A stretch of DNA of 43,362 nt from assembly GCA_035542475.1 (NCBI GenBank), contig DATKLL010000166.1:1-43362 (forward strand), in the 5' to 3' direction. Both the position numbers and the translations under genes were made by a program. This DNA is from DATKLL01 sp035542475. Lineage in GTDB: Bacteria; Desulfobacterota; Syntrophia; Syntrophales; UBA2185. Each line of letters starts with the position of its first letter. Within the stretch, counting starts at the first letter, position 1. A model generated the notes under the pieces. The model did no database searches, was not told where the DNA came from, and worked only from the letters and a program-made list of their open reading frames with translations. Below are positions 1 to 8,444 of this stretch, piece after piece.

Positions 1-465
1 CCCGTAGAGGGCTCCCTGTATTATCACTATGCCCGTTTGATCGAACTGGTCTATGCGTTAGAGCGTCTCGCCCAGCTGTTGGATGATCCGGATATCATGT
101 CCAACGACATCCGCACCAATCCATCGGCGGCAAAGATCCCCGGTCAGGGTGTCGGCGTGATCGAAGCCCCGCGAGGGACCCTGTTCCATGATTACAGCAC
201 GGATGAGAACGGTCTGTTGACCAGGGTGAACCTCATTGTCGCCACGGGCAACAACAACTGGGCCATGCATACGGCCTCGGGGTTGGTTGCCAAGGCTTTT
301 GTTGACGGCACTAAGCTGACGGAAGGTATGTTGAACCGTATAGAAGCTGCCATACGCTGCTACGATCCCTGTCTGTCATGCGCCACGCATGCCATAGGGA
401 AGATGCCGCTCGAAGTCACTCTGTACGCTGCGGATGGTACGGTTCTGGATCAGATTTCCCGTTAA
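1..465 (+). CDS. [NiFe] hydrogenase large subunit, C-terminal part (group 3-like)
   Basis: This is the 3' end of a gene that begins before the window; the frame is open from base 1. The visible 154 residues carry the C-terminal nickel-binding motif DPCLSCATH, preceded by the GVGVIEAPRG segment typical of cytoplasmic group 3 hydrogenases (MvhA/HoxH-like). The two cysteines of the motif bind the Ni-Fe centre. After the motif histidine, 24 residues remain; in this family that tail is removed by a specific endopeptidase after nickel insertion, and a candidate protease is the next gene. MvhA-type and HoxH-type assignments cannot be separated without the small subunit and partner genes, which lie outside the window. 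Confidence 0.9.
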   Translation, partial: PVEGSLYYHYARLIELVYALERLAQLLDDPDIMSNDIRTNPSAAKIPGQGVGVIEAPRGTLFHDYSTDENGLLTRVNLIVATGNNNWAMHTASGLVAKAFVDGTKLTEGMLNRIEAAIRCYDPCLSCATHAIGKMPLEVTLYAADGTVLDQISR

Positions 466-490
466 TATAAAAAATTGATGGAATCTATCA

Positions 491-530
491 CAAGCGGGTG
501 AACTTTAAATAGTTTGCCCGCTTGTTGTTT
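491..530 (+). terminator. Hairpin terminator after the hydrogenase gene
   Basis: Bases 491-504 and 511-524 form a 14-bp stem that includes two G-U pairs, with a 6-base TTAAAT loop. A short T-rich stretch follows (525-530). It lies 25 bases after the hydrogenase stop and before the protease gene, so it could end or attenuate transcription between them. Confidence 0.65.
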
Positions 531-562
531 TAGATAAACCTTTTTTTTCTGTCCGAAGTATA

Positions 563-1090
563 ATGGATATCAATAAGCAATCAAACCGCACGCTGGTCAT
601 CGGTTACGGTAACATAGACCGAGCCGACGACGGTGTAGCATATTATGTAATCAATACACTCAGGCAGCGCCTTGGTCAGGAGATACTGAAAGAGGATGTC
701 ACAGGTCTGGAAGAACTCGGTGCTGAGATAGATTCGATCTTCCTGGTTCAACTGGCGCCAGAACTGATAGATGTGTTGGCACTCTACCAACGGATTATCT
801 TCGTGGACGCGCACGTCTATGATAACGTGGACAATCTCTATTGTACTCCCGTATTTCCCGAATATACACCCTCGACCTTTACGCATCATATGACCCCGCC
901 GATGTTACTCGCATTGCTCAAGTCAATTTACCGGCAGGAACCGGCGGGACATCTCGTTTCCATCCGCGGTTATGACTTTGATTTCCATCGTGACCTTTCC
1001 GCGGTTACTAATGCCCTTGTTGATCCGGCAGTAGAATATATACTTCAATCACTTATTTATTGCCGGGAGAAGCTCGATACCGCAGATTAG
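563..1090 (+). CDS. Hydrogenase maturation protease (peptidase M52 family)
   Basis: This nickel-dependent endopeptidase would cleave the C-terminal tail of the hydrogenase large subunit once the active site is assembled. The 175-residue length fits the HycI/HyaD/HoxW family. The N-terminal GYGN motif (about residues 14-17) and the following ADDGV segment match the family signature. LVQLAPELID near residue 62 supplies the first acidic metal ligand, FVDA near residue 76 a second, and the HH pair in FTHHMTP near residue 108 the histidine ligand. It sits 97 bases after the hydrogenase gene with a hairpin between them. No strong ribosome binding site is visible before the ATG. Confidence 0.88.
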   Translation: MDINKQSNRTLVIGYGNIDRADDGVAYYVINTLRQRLGQEILKEDVTGLEELGAEIDSIFLVQLAPELIDVLALYQRIIFVDAHVYDNVDNLYCTPVFPEYTPSTFTHHMTPPMLLALLKSIYRQEPAGHLVSIRGYDFDFHRDLSAVTNALVDPAVEYILQSLIYCREKLDTAD

Positions 1091-1169
1091 CTCTGTCATT
1101 GCGCTACACCTACCTTGACTTTCTACAGTTCATCAAAGTATAATTTTAAAAAATGAGAGTCTGCACTCG

Positions 1170-2033
1170 ATGAACCTAAAAAGATTTATATTGTACCTGT
1201 GTTTACTGGTCGTTACTTTTTTCTTTTCTTATTCAGATATCAGTGCCGCACCATATGGCAAGCTTAGGGCGAAGGCCGTGATATTGATGGACATTGAAAG
1301 CGGCAAAATCCTCTATGCAAAAAATCCGAATAAACCCATGCAACCAGCCTCCCTGACCAAGATCCTTTCCCTTTATCTCGTGTATGAGGCAGTCAATGAA
1401 GGGAGAATTCATCTTACCGACAAAGTAAAAATAAGCACGGATGCGCAGCTTACCGGGGGATCAAGTATGTACCTTGTGGATGAAACCGAAGTGGCACTGG
1501 AAGACCTTATCAAGGGCATGGCTGTTGTTTCGGCAAATGATGCCAGCATCGCCATAGCTGAGCATATCGGCGGCAGCGTCAGCGGCTTTGTTAATATGAT
1601 GAATGCCAAGGCGAAGGAATTGGGTATGAGGCATAGCCATTTTATTAATCCGACCGGTCTTCCGGCTGAAGGACAGGTTACGACAGCCCGTGACATCCTC
1701 ATACTCTCCCATGCCTACATCCGGAAATTCCCGGAGGCTTTGCAACTGCATTCCATGCAGGAATATACATACCGCAACATTACACAATATAACAACAATA
1801 CCCTGTTGAAGCAGCATGGGGATGTAGATGGATTGAAAACAGGTTTCGTCCGCGCATCGGGATTCCATTTAGTTGCGACGGCCAAAAGAAGGGATACAAG
1901 GCTCATTGCCGTGGTGATGGGCGAAAAAAATCCAGAGATCAGAGAAAGAGAGACGATAAAACTTTTAGAACGAGGTTTCAAAATGACCAGCGCAAGAGGA
2001 AAGGCTTCCTTATCATCTAAAAGTAGTTCGTAA
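1170..2033 (+). CDS. D-alanyl-D-alanine carboxypeptidase (penicillin-binding protein 5/6 family)
   Basis: This exported serine enzyme would trim the terminal D-alanine from peptidoglycan stem peptides in the periplasm. Residues 1-27 form a signal peptide ending in ISAA. The three catalytic motifs of the S11 family are present: SLTK (nucleophile Ser61), SAN (121-123) and KTG (223-225). At 287 residues it is shorter than E. coli PBP5 (about 400), so it has the catalytic domain but little of the C-terminal beta-rich domain or membrane-anchoring helix. The tail from about residue 270 is Ser/Lys-rich. No good SD precedes the ATG; a six-codon open frame at 1153-1173 overlaps it. Function is confident; the exact paralogue (DacA, DacC, DacF) is not. 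Confidence 0.9.
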   Translation: MNLKRFILYLCLLVVTFFFSYSDISAAPYGKLRAKAVILMDIESGKILYAKNPNKPMQPASLTKILSLYLVYEAVNEGRIHLTDKVKISTDAQLTGGSSMYLVDETEVALEDLIKGMAVVSANDASIAIAEHIGGSVSGFVNMMNAKAKELGMRHSHFINPTGLPAEGQVTTARDILILSHAYIRKFPEALQLHSMQEYTYRNITQYNNNTLLKQHGDVDGLKTGFVRASGFHLVATAKRRDTRLIAVVMGEKNPEIRERETIKLLERGFKMTSARGKASLSSKSSS

Positions 2034-2211
2034 AGTACCTGTTTTCAGTTTATAAGCTCACTTTAATCAGCATGCCGTCAGTCAAATTTCAATCTATAAA
2101 TTTCATTTGACGAATTCCAATAAACAGAGGTAACGTAAACTAATTTGTTATAAAAACATTTTAACTTAAACAATCGTTATCAAGTGTTTCATGATGCCGG
2201 GAGGTGCGGAC

Positions 2212-2775
2212 ATGAAAGAAAAAGAGATGGATTATTTCACCGCCCTGTATGAAGTAGCCAGGGTCATCAATGCCTCTCTGGACCCATCTAGAGTCCTGGA
2301 GGAGATTGTCCGATGTGTGGCACTGGCCATGCGTGTTAAGGCCTGCAGCATCAGGCTCCTGGATTCGCGAAGGAAACAGCTTGTACTTGGGGCTGCTTAC
2401 GGGCTCTCTGAAGATTACCTTCATAAAGGCCCTATTTTAATAATGGAAAGCGGACTGGATCAGAAGGCCCTCTCAGGTGAGACCATCTGGTTGAAGAATG
2501 TCCAGTCTGACAAGAATTTTCAGTATGGGGTAAAGGCAAAAGCAGAGGGTATTAAATCAGTACTTGCTGTTCCATTGTTACTCGATAAAAAGGCAATCGG
2601 CGTTCTGAGAGTCTACACGGATCAGATTTATAAATTTATCGACAAGGAGATTACATTCCTAAAGGCAGTTGCCAATCTCAGTGCTATCGCGCTCGATAAT
2701 GCCAGCCTTCACCATAAACTTCAAGCACGCTGCGATTTGATGGTTGAACACAAGAATCGAATTGACGACAATTAA
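2212..2775 (+). CDS. GAF domain protein
   Basis: A 187-residue cytoplasmic protein made almost entirely of one GAF domain (about residues 10-170), a small-molecule or redox sensing fold. Typical features are the VLEEIVRCVALAMRVKACSIRLLD helix-strand start, the SVLAVPLLL strand and the KEITFLKAVANLSAIALDNA C-terminal helix. There is no kinase, cyclase or DNA-binding domain, so it would act through a partner or as an orphan sensor. The ATG at 2212 is preferred over 2191 because GGAGGT ends six bases upstream of it. It lies 14 bases before gap, and the sigma54 regulator follows, so the three may form one transcript. The ligand is unknown. Confidence 0.8.
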   Translation: MKEKEMDYFTALYEVARVINASLDPSRVLEEIVRCVALAMRVKACSIRLLDSRRKQLVLGAAYGLSEDYLHKGPILIMESGLDQKALSGETIWLKNVQSDKNFQYGVKAKAEGIKSVLAVPLLLDKKAIGVLRVYTDQIYKFIDKEITFLKAVANLSAIALDNASLHHKLQARCDLMVEHKNRIDDN

Positions 2776-2789
2776 AAAGGAGGACTCTT

Positions 2790-3800
2790 ATGATTCGCCT
2801 TGGTATCAATGGTTTCGGACGAATCGGGCGGCAGGTGCTGAAAGCTATTTTGGAAAGGTATCCCCGAACTCTATCCGTTGTTGCTATCAACGACCTCTTC
2901 GACGTGGAAACCAACGCCCACCTCTTTAAATATGACACAAATTATGGACGTTATTCCGGAGAGGTCAAGGTTAAAAAAGACAACTTCATAATTGACGGCC
3001 ACATCATCAAGAATTTGGCATTTCGTGATCCTGCGTCATTACCATGGGATGATCTGGGTATTGACATGGTTATTGAGAGTACGGGACTTTTTATTACCGG
3101 CACTAAAGCGCGTGCCCACATAGAAGCCGGTGCGAAGAAGGTCATCATCACCGCTCCAGCAAAAGAGGAAGACATAACGTTGGTTATGGGAGTCAACCAT
3201 AAAGAGTACAAGCCTAAGAAACATCATATTGTATCCAATGCCTCCTGCACAACAAATTGCCTTGCGCCGCCCGCGCTTGTCGTTCATAAAACCTTTGGTA
3301 TCAAAAAAGGTATGATGACAACAGTTCACTCTTATACCAATGACCAGCGTATCCTCGATCTTCCTCACAGAGATTTGCGGCGGGCCCGCGCGGCGGGACA
3401 GAATATCATACCCACTAGCACCGGTGCGGCAAGGGCGCTTTCACTGGTAATTCCTGACCTTGCCGGTCGCTTCGACGGCTATTCGCTTCGCGTGCCGACG
3501 CCCACAGTATCAATTGTCGACTTCGTTGCAGAACTCCGCAGGAAAACAACAACAGAAGAGCTCAAAGAAGCACTGGAAAAGGCATGTAAAAAACAATTAA
3601 AGGGCATCATGGCGTGTGAAGGCTCCCGTTTGGTATCCATGGATTTTAAAGGAAACACTTACTCCTCTATTGTAGATTTGGAGTTTACCCAGGTACTTCA
3701 GGCCAATATGGCCAAGGTGGTCGCCTGGTATGACAACGAATGGGGGTATTCCTGCCGCGTTGCAGACCTTGCAAATTATATGGCGCAGAGGGGCCTGTAA
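2790..3800 (+). CDS. gap: Glyceraldehyde-3-phosphate dehydrogenase, type I
   Basis: This enzyme converts glyceraldehyde 3-phosphate, NAD+ and phosphate to 1,3-bisphosphoglycerate, or the reverse in gluconeogenesis. Its 336-residue length is typical. The N-terminal GINGFGRIGR is the dinucleotide-binding loop, and the aspartate in VVAINDLFD favours NAD. The active-site segment SNASCTTNCLAP has the catalytic Cys153. The C-terminal VVAWYDNEWGYSCR is the conserved end signature. AAAGGAGG lies just upstream of the ATG. The gene is followed after seven bases by a sigma54-dependent regulator, so the two are probably co-transcribed, an unusual partnership for a glycolytic enzyme. Confidence 0.97.
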   Translation: MIRLGINGFGRIGRQVLKAILERYPRTLSVVAINDLFDVETNAHLFKYDTNYGRYSGEVKVKKDNFIIDGHIIKNLAFRDPASLPWDDLGIDMVIESTGLFITGTKARAHIEAGAKKVIITAPAKEEDITLVMGVNHKEYKPKKHHIVSNASCTTNCLAPPALVVHKTFGIKKGMMTTVHSYTNDQRILDLPHRDLRRARAAGQNIIPTSTGAARALSLVIPDLAGRFDGYSLRVPTPTVSIVDFVAELRRKTTTEELKEALEKACKKQLKGIMACEGSRLVSMDFKGNTYSSIVDLEFTQVLQANMAKVVAWYDNEWGYSCRVADLANYMAQRGL

Positions 3801-3807
3801 GATTAAT

Positions 3808-5136
3808 ATGAAACACATACATATTTTAGTGATCGATGATGATGCTGTGGCCTGTGAGTTCCTGCAGGAAGCACTTTCCCGCGAGGGTTATAAAGTTGAT
3901 ACTTATACTTCCGGGAAAGAGGCCCTGCAAAGGGAGTTGTCTCAATACGACCTCCTGATGTCAGATATCAGGATGCCGGAGATTGACGGGCTTCAATTTC
4001 TCCATCATGTACGGGAAAAATGGCCGGAATTGCCAGTTATCCTGATGACCGCGTATGGATCATTGGAAACTACCATGGAAGCTTTGCGGCTGGGTGCTTG
4101 GGATTACATCAGTAAACCCTTCTCACCCGAAGCCATTCGCGCCATGGTGCAAAAAGTCCTTGAAGTGCGGGAATTGCGGCAGCGTCGAATGCACGGGCAG
4201 CCAAAGATATCGGGGGAACCCCAATTCATCGGTTCATCCGCTACCATGGTGGAGTTTTATAAACAGATAGTCAGAATCGCGGACGCCGATGCAAGCGTGC
4301 TGATTGAAGGTGAAAGCGGTACCGGTAAGGAACTGGCAACGAGAGCCCTCCATCAACTGAGTTCACGGCGGGAGAAGCCTTTTATTGTTGTTCATTGCGG
4401 AGCCATTCCCGATACCTTACTTGATTCAGAATTATTTGGATACGAAAAAGGGGCGTATACCGGTGCAGATCATAAACATGAAGGGTTGCTTGCCTCCGCC
4501 CATAACGGAACCATCTTCCTTGATGAGATTACAGAGATGTCGCCATCCCTACAGGGGAAGCTTCTGCGCTTTATGCAGAGCGGAGAGGTCCGGCGGCTCG
4601 GCGGCCACGAGGTCCGGCACTTCAGTGTCCGGGTCGTAGCGGCAACAAATCGGAATATAGATGACGAAGTAAAAAAGGGCACCTTCCGTTCAGACCTCCT
4701 CTATCGCTTCGTTGTCCGCCTGCACATGCCTCCTTTAAAGGAACATAAGGAAGATATGCCCCAGTTGGTTGAATCGCTTCTGAAGAAACTCGGATACCCG
4801 TCTGTGCGCATTTCCGATGAGGCGATGGAGCTTTTTATGGCGTATGACTGGCCGGGAAATGTACGTGAACTTCAGAATGTTTTGGAGCAAACACTGCTGC
4901 TGTCACCTTTTATGGTCATCTTGCCGGAGCACCTGCCGGAGAGATTCCGCCTAAAGCGTGATGAGGCGCTCCCGCCTTTGCCGCCCCTTGAAGAAGCGGA
5001 ACGAAAACAGATCATCCAGGCGCTGCAAACCACTTCATGGAATCAGAGCCAGGCAGCCCAGCTATTAGGTATTGATCGGAAGACGCTGCGGACAAAAATC
5101 CAACGTTACGGTTTGTTAAGAAATGGAGCGTCTTGA
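3808..5136 (+). CDS. Sigma54-dependent response regulator (NtrC family)
   Basis: A 442-residue transcription activator with three domains: a receiver (about 4-115, phospho-acceptor Asp53 in MSDIRMPE), an AAA+ sigma54-interaction domain (about 140-375) and a Fis-type helix-turn-helix (about 405-440). The AAA+ domain has a Walker A GESGTGKE at 168-175 and Walker B IFLDEITEMS. The sigma54-contacting loop is GAYTGA (215-220), with Tyr in place of the usual Phe. The ATG at 3808 is preferred because the receiver domain normally begins right there; the frame runs further upstream only inside gap. Its probable kinase is the convergent gene at 5106-6686, which overlaps its 3' end by 31 bases. Confidence 0.93.
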   Translation: MKHIHILVIDDDAVACEFLQEALSREGYKVDTYTSGKEALQRELSQYDLLMSDIRMPEIDGLQFLHHVREKWPELPVILMTAYGSLETTMEALRLGAWDYISKPFSPEAIRAMVQKVLEVRELRQRRMHGQPKISGEPQFIGSSATMVEFYKQIVRIADADASVLIEGESGTGKELATRALHQLSSRREKPFIVVHCGAIPDTLLDSELFGYEKGAYTGADHKHEGLLASAHNGTIFLDEITEMSPSLQGKLLRFMQSGEVRRLGGHEVRHFSVRVVAATNRNIDDEVKKGTFRSDLLYRFVVRLHMPPLKEHKEDMPQLVESLLKKLGYPSVRISDEAMELFMAYDWPGNVRELQNVLEQTLLLSPFMVILPEHLPERFRLKRDEALPPLPPLEEAERKQIIQALQTTSWNQSQAAQLLGIDRKTLRTKIQRYGLLRNGAS

Positions 5137-6686
5137 CTTGCATCAACAGGTGCCACCGCCTCTACAACCGGAAAATAAAGAATAATTTTAGTGCCCTCAT
5201 CAGGGCGGCTTCTTATTTCGATCTGCCCTCCATGGATCTTAACGATATCCTGCACAATGGATAAACCCAGACCGCGCAGACCTTCGTCTGTATGCGTGCT
5301 GAAGAAAGGCTCACATACCCGTTCCAACACTTCCGGATGGATGCCCGGTCCATTGTCCTCAACAGTTATAGCGACAGTATGATTTTGCGGCAGAGCGGAA
5401 GCGGAAACGCTTATTCTGCCCCCCCCGGATATGGCTTCCAGGGCATTCTGGATAAGATTAAACAGGGCAGTCTGAACACGATATCGATCTACATGAAGGA
5501 TAGGAATATTCTCCTCCACGTTTACCATTAGTTGAATGCCTGACTTTTGCATCAACGGTTCTACAAGGGGGATTGTTTCATTTAAAAGATCAGGCACTGT
5601 TACAGCTTCAAAGCGCGGTTCAGGAAGGCGCGTAGCATGGCGTACATTCTGAATGACTGTATTGAGCCTCTGTGTCTGCTGGATTATAAGCTCCAGTTTT
5701 CTGCTCGCATCCGGGGGCCACGCATCATGTTCCAGCAGGAGCTTGGCTAAACCTCCAATTGAGTGCAGGGGTGTGCCCAGGTCATGCGCCAATGTTGCTG
5801 TCAGGTATCCTAATGCTGTGAGCTGCTGGAGCTGGTTCACCTGCTGCTGCAGCTGAACGACCTTGTGTGTAGCTTCCTGCACCCGATCCTCCAGATTTCG
5901 CTGTAGTTCCTGATTTTGGGCAAGAACTCTTTCAATTTCCTCAGCCATTAGATTAAAGTGATCCGCCAGATGGCCCCATTCATCCCGCTTGGCTATGGGA
6001 ATCCTTTTGATGTAGCTCCCTGCCTGGAATTCATCGATCGTATCTATAATGACCCCCAATGGCCGTCCGATAAGCCACCTGTAGCTTAAAGCCAGAACAA
6101 ACAGAATTGCAAACAAGAGACCAGCGGTACTGAAAAGCAGAAGACGCTTCGCACGGGATAAAATCTCCAATCTGGTTTGAGAAAAGACGACCACCCCCAC
6201 GAAAACCTGAGCGTCCCTTTCCGATAAGAAGGGATATAGCAGTCCCAGGGCCGGGCCGGCATCCGTGCTTATTTCAATGCGCTGTGTTTTTGACTTCTCA
6301 ATAGCGGAACTTATTACATTCTCCTGCCATTCATAGGGGACACGCCCCGCACCCGCAATATATTCTACTTCACCGTTTACAACGGAAAAAAGATCAATGC
6401 GTGCCAATCTGTCGTCGGATTTTACATGGTCTTCCAAGGCATCGTCCAGGGCCGATAATCCTTTGCCGCTCGGGAAATGCTGGTAGTACGTGATGACAGT
6501 TTCCGCCAATTCCTGCATCCTTTTAACCTGCTGTTCAATGAGAATTACATTAAGAACCCTTAGTTGGATCCAGCCCCAGATTGCCACTGTCACAACAAGA
6601 CCCAGGACTATCAAGACCATTAGTCTTGTACGGACGGTCATGTTAGATACTTTATACGTAATTTTTTTAATTATATCTCGCCACAT
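5106..6686 (-). CDS. Membrane sensor histidine kinase with HAMP domain
   Basis: This is an inner-membrane kinase that probably phosphorylates the neighbouring NtrC-type regulator. In order: an N-terminal membrane helix (LMVLIVLGLVVTVAIWGW), a periplasmic region of about 140 residues, a second helix (LLLFSTAGLLFAILFVLAL), a HAMP domain, a coiled coil rich in Q and L, a HisKA domain with phospho-acceptor His301 in ATLAHDLGTPLH, and a HATPase with N box NLIQNALEA, G1 DNGPGI, F box CEPFF and G2 GLRGLGLSI. The ATG at 6686 is chosen because AAGGTG lies nine bases upstream; a TTG at 6722 would add 12 residues. Its last 31 bases overlap the regulator gene in the opposite direction. The periplasmic ligand is unknown. 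Confidence 0.9.
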   Translation of the reverse strand: MWRDIIKKITYKVSNMTVRTRLMVLIVLGLVVTVAIWGWIQLRVLNVILIEQQVKRMQELAETVITYYQHFPSGKGLSALDDALEDHVKSDDRLARIDLFSVVNGEVEYIAGAGRVPYEWQENVISSAIEKSKTQRIEISTDAGPALGLLYPFLSERDAQVFVGVVVFSQTRLEILSRAKRLLLFSTAGLLFAILFVLALSYRWLIGRPLGVIIDTIDEFQAGSYIKRIPIAKRDEWGHLADHFNLMAEEIERVLAQNQELQRNLEDRVQEATHKVVQLQQQVNQLQQLTALGYLTATLAHDLGTPLHSIGGLAKLLLEHDAWPPDASRKLELIIQQTQRLNTVIQNVRHATRLPEPRFEAVTVPDLLNETIPLVEPLMQKSGIQLMVNVEENIPILHVDRYRVQTALFNLIQNALEAISGGGRISVSASALPQNHTVAITVEDNGPGIHPEVLERVCEPFFSTHTDEGLRGLGLSIVQDIVKIHGGQIEIRSRPDEGTKIILYFPVVEAVAPVDASQDAPFLNKP

Positions 6687-6771
6687 TGACAGAACGAACA
6701 CCTTGAAAAAATGATATTCCAATTTTCATAGCAGAAATAAATAAAAAACTCAATTAATCCGGTAAAAATAA

Positions 6772-6802
6772 AAAGGCACAGAGTCCTTGCCTCTACGCCT
6801 TT
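6772..6802 (-). terminator. Hairpin terminator after the small exported protein gene
   Basis: Read on the minus strand, AAAGGCGTAGAG pairs with CTCTGTGCCTTT across a seven-base loop. This gives a 12-bp stem with two G-U pairs, followed by a T-rich run. It lies 27 bases past the stop of the gene at 6830-7243. Confidence 0.75.
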
Positions 6803-6829
6803 CGTTTAAGCGCCACATGGTTTCAGATT

Positions 6830-7243
6830 TTATCTTGGAGAAGGGGGAACTTCAGCAGGCAGTGGTTTTGTTTCCTTTAACGGGTAGGTCTTTTTTAATA
6901 TCTTTTTAGCGACAACAGGGGATACCTTGATGGCAATGTGCTTTTCATCTTTCTTAATATAAATGACCCTCACTTTATCGCCTACATTTATTTTTTCAAC
7001 GGGTTTATCCAGAATGAATTGCATGGTTTCCGTACTTTCCTTCACTGTCCTCTCAACAGTGATCATCGTATCCGAGATCTCTTTAACAACTCCCGTAATA
7101 CTTACCCTTGTCTCTTTCGGGGTTTTTGGGTTAACTGCTTTAGACGGCTCGACCTTGGTGGCTGTAGGAGTTCCGTCAGCAGCGAAGGCGCAAAAACTGG
7201 AAATAAAAGCAAAACACGCTGCTAATACTATCAGACGTTTCAT
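6830..7243 (-). CDS. Small exported protein of unknown function
   Basis: I do not recognise the family. The 137-residue product starts with a clear signal peptide (MKRLIVLAACFAF, probable cleavage after CAFA), so it should be periplasmic. After a Pro/Thr/Lys-rich linker it has a single compact segment (about 45-105) with alternating beta-strand character: VSITGVVKEIS, MITVERT, VGDKVRVIYI, HIAIKVSPV. This resembles a small beta-barrel of the OB or DUF5666 kind, but that is only a resemblance. The C-terminus is rich in Pro and Lys. The ATG at 7243 is chosen because GAGGAGG lies about nine bases upstream; the longer TTG start would sit on the SD. A terminator follows the gene, and it appears monocistronic. 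Confidence 0.75.
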   Translation of the reverse strand: MKRLIVLAACFAFISSFCAFAADGTPTATKVEPSKAVNPKTPKETRVSITGVVKEISDTMITVERTVKESTETMQFILDKPVEKINVGDKVRVIYIKKDEKHIAIKVSPVVAKKILKKTYPLKETKPLPAEVPPSPR

Positions 7244-7489
7244 TCCAGGCAACCTCCTCGTTATATTTTATAATCATTTTTTTTATTAAGTGATTAAATT
7301 AGTGCAATCTACATACCAAATGGACGCCGATTCCGCGACATTAAACTAACTATTCACAATTACGGGGGGTTATTGTTACCAGACAATCCAGAAAGAATGT
7401 ATATTGTTAAAAGAATGGAGAATTAAACCCCATCTGTTGAGTAATTTTTCATCAATTATGCCCATAATAATCACTAAAAGATACCTAAA

Positions 7490-8425
7490 TTACGACTTTG
7501 TTGTGATCAAGCGCAAAGCAGCAGGTATTATTTCTATCACAACCGGTAAATGCCCCGGCTGCTCGCCGTCGACATCGATCAAAACACGCTGTTCCGAAGA
7601 TGCCTCTACCCTTTTACCGATCAGAAATGACACTTTTTTGATATCTTTAACTCTTCCGGTATACAATTTTGGGAAGTGCCAGAGGGCCTCCGCAAGACTT
7701 AAATCACCAACTACCGTAATATGAAACTGACCATCATCGATAGAAGCATCCGGGGCTATCTGCATACCGCCCCCGTGATATTGACCGTTCGCAACAGCTA
7801 TATTCCAGGTAATAACTTTACCATCAAACAGATCATCAACCTTCAGCCGGATGGACTTTTTTCCATAAAGGAAAAGTGAAACTAAAGCCGACCAGAAAAA
7901 AGAAACAAAAGGCCCGAATATCTTGCTGCTTTTATTGACACGATCAACAACTTCCCCACCGAGGCCAAAGCTAGTAATATTGTGGAAATAACGTGTTTTT
8001 GAATGTCCCTGATGATCATAATACTGAAGCCGCCCCAGATCAATAACACGTACATGCCTTTCTTTAATTGCGTCAAGACATTGTTCAGTATTCGCCGGAA
8101 TTGGCGCGGTTTTTACAAAATCACACCCCGTTCCATTCGGGATAAACCCCAATACTCTATCTGCACGGATTGACCCGTCCTCATCCATAAATCCGTTTAC
8201 TACTTCATTTAGCGTGCCGTCACCTCCAACACAGATAATCAGATCAGCTCCCTCAGTAAGCTTTTCTCTGGTAATCTGCGTAGCATCTCCCGGTTTTGTT
8301 GTCATGTATGACGTGAAGGAACCCAAACGGTCACGCGCCATTGCCTGAATGCGAGGCCATTCCCTGCCTGTTGCGCTGTTGCTTGATTTAGGATTTACTA
8401 TGAATACAACTTTATTTGAACTCAA
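7490..8425 (-). CDS. Diacylglycerol/lipid kinase family protein (YegS/DgkB-like)
   Basis: This protein belongs to the soluble lipid kinase family that phosphorylates diacylglycerol, sphingosine-like or related lipid alcohols with ATP. The catalytic domain begins with VVFIVNPKSSN. The nucleotide-binding GGDGTLNEVVNG signature is near residue 73, and IPNGTGCDF follows. Residues to the end form the beta-sandwich domain of the family (VANGQYHGGGMQIAPDA). Length (311 residues) is normal. The TTG at 8425 is preferred because GGAGGT sits five bases before it; a TTG at 8440 would give a longer form. It begins 4-20 bases after the terpene synthase gene, so the two form an operon. The substrate could be a polyprenyl alcohol rather than diacylglycerol, which is inference from the neighbour only. 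Confidence 0.85.
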   Translation of the reverse strand: MSSNKVVFIVNPKSSNSATGREWPRIQAMARDRLGSFTSYMTTKPGDATQITREKLTEGADLIICVGGDGTLNEVVNGFMDEDGSIRADRVLGFIPNGTGCDFVKTAPIPANTEQCLDAIKERHVRVIDLGRLQYYDHQGHSKTRYFHNITSFGLGGEVVDRVNKSSKIFGPFVSFFWSALVSLFLYGKKSIRLKVDDLFDGKVITWNIAVANGQYHGGGMQIAPDASIDDGQFHITVVGDLSLAEALWHFPKLYTGRVKDIKKVSFLIGKRVEASSEQRVLIDVDGEQPGHLPVVIEIIPAALRLITTKS

Positions 8426-8444
8426 CCTTACCTCCGTCAAGCCA

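Noticed and set aside
1153..1173. A six-codon upstream frame overlapping the start of the carboxypeptidase gene
   Set aside because: Its stop does overlap the gene's ATG, but there is no SD and no coding signature; one such overlap is expected by chance.
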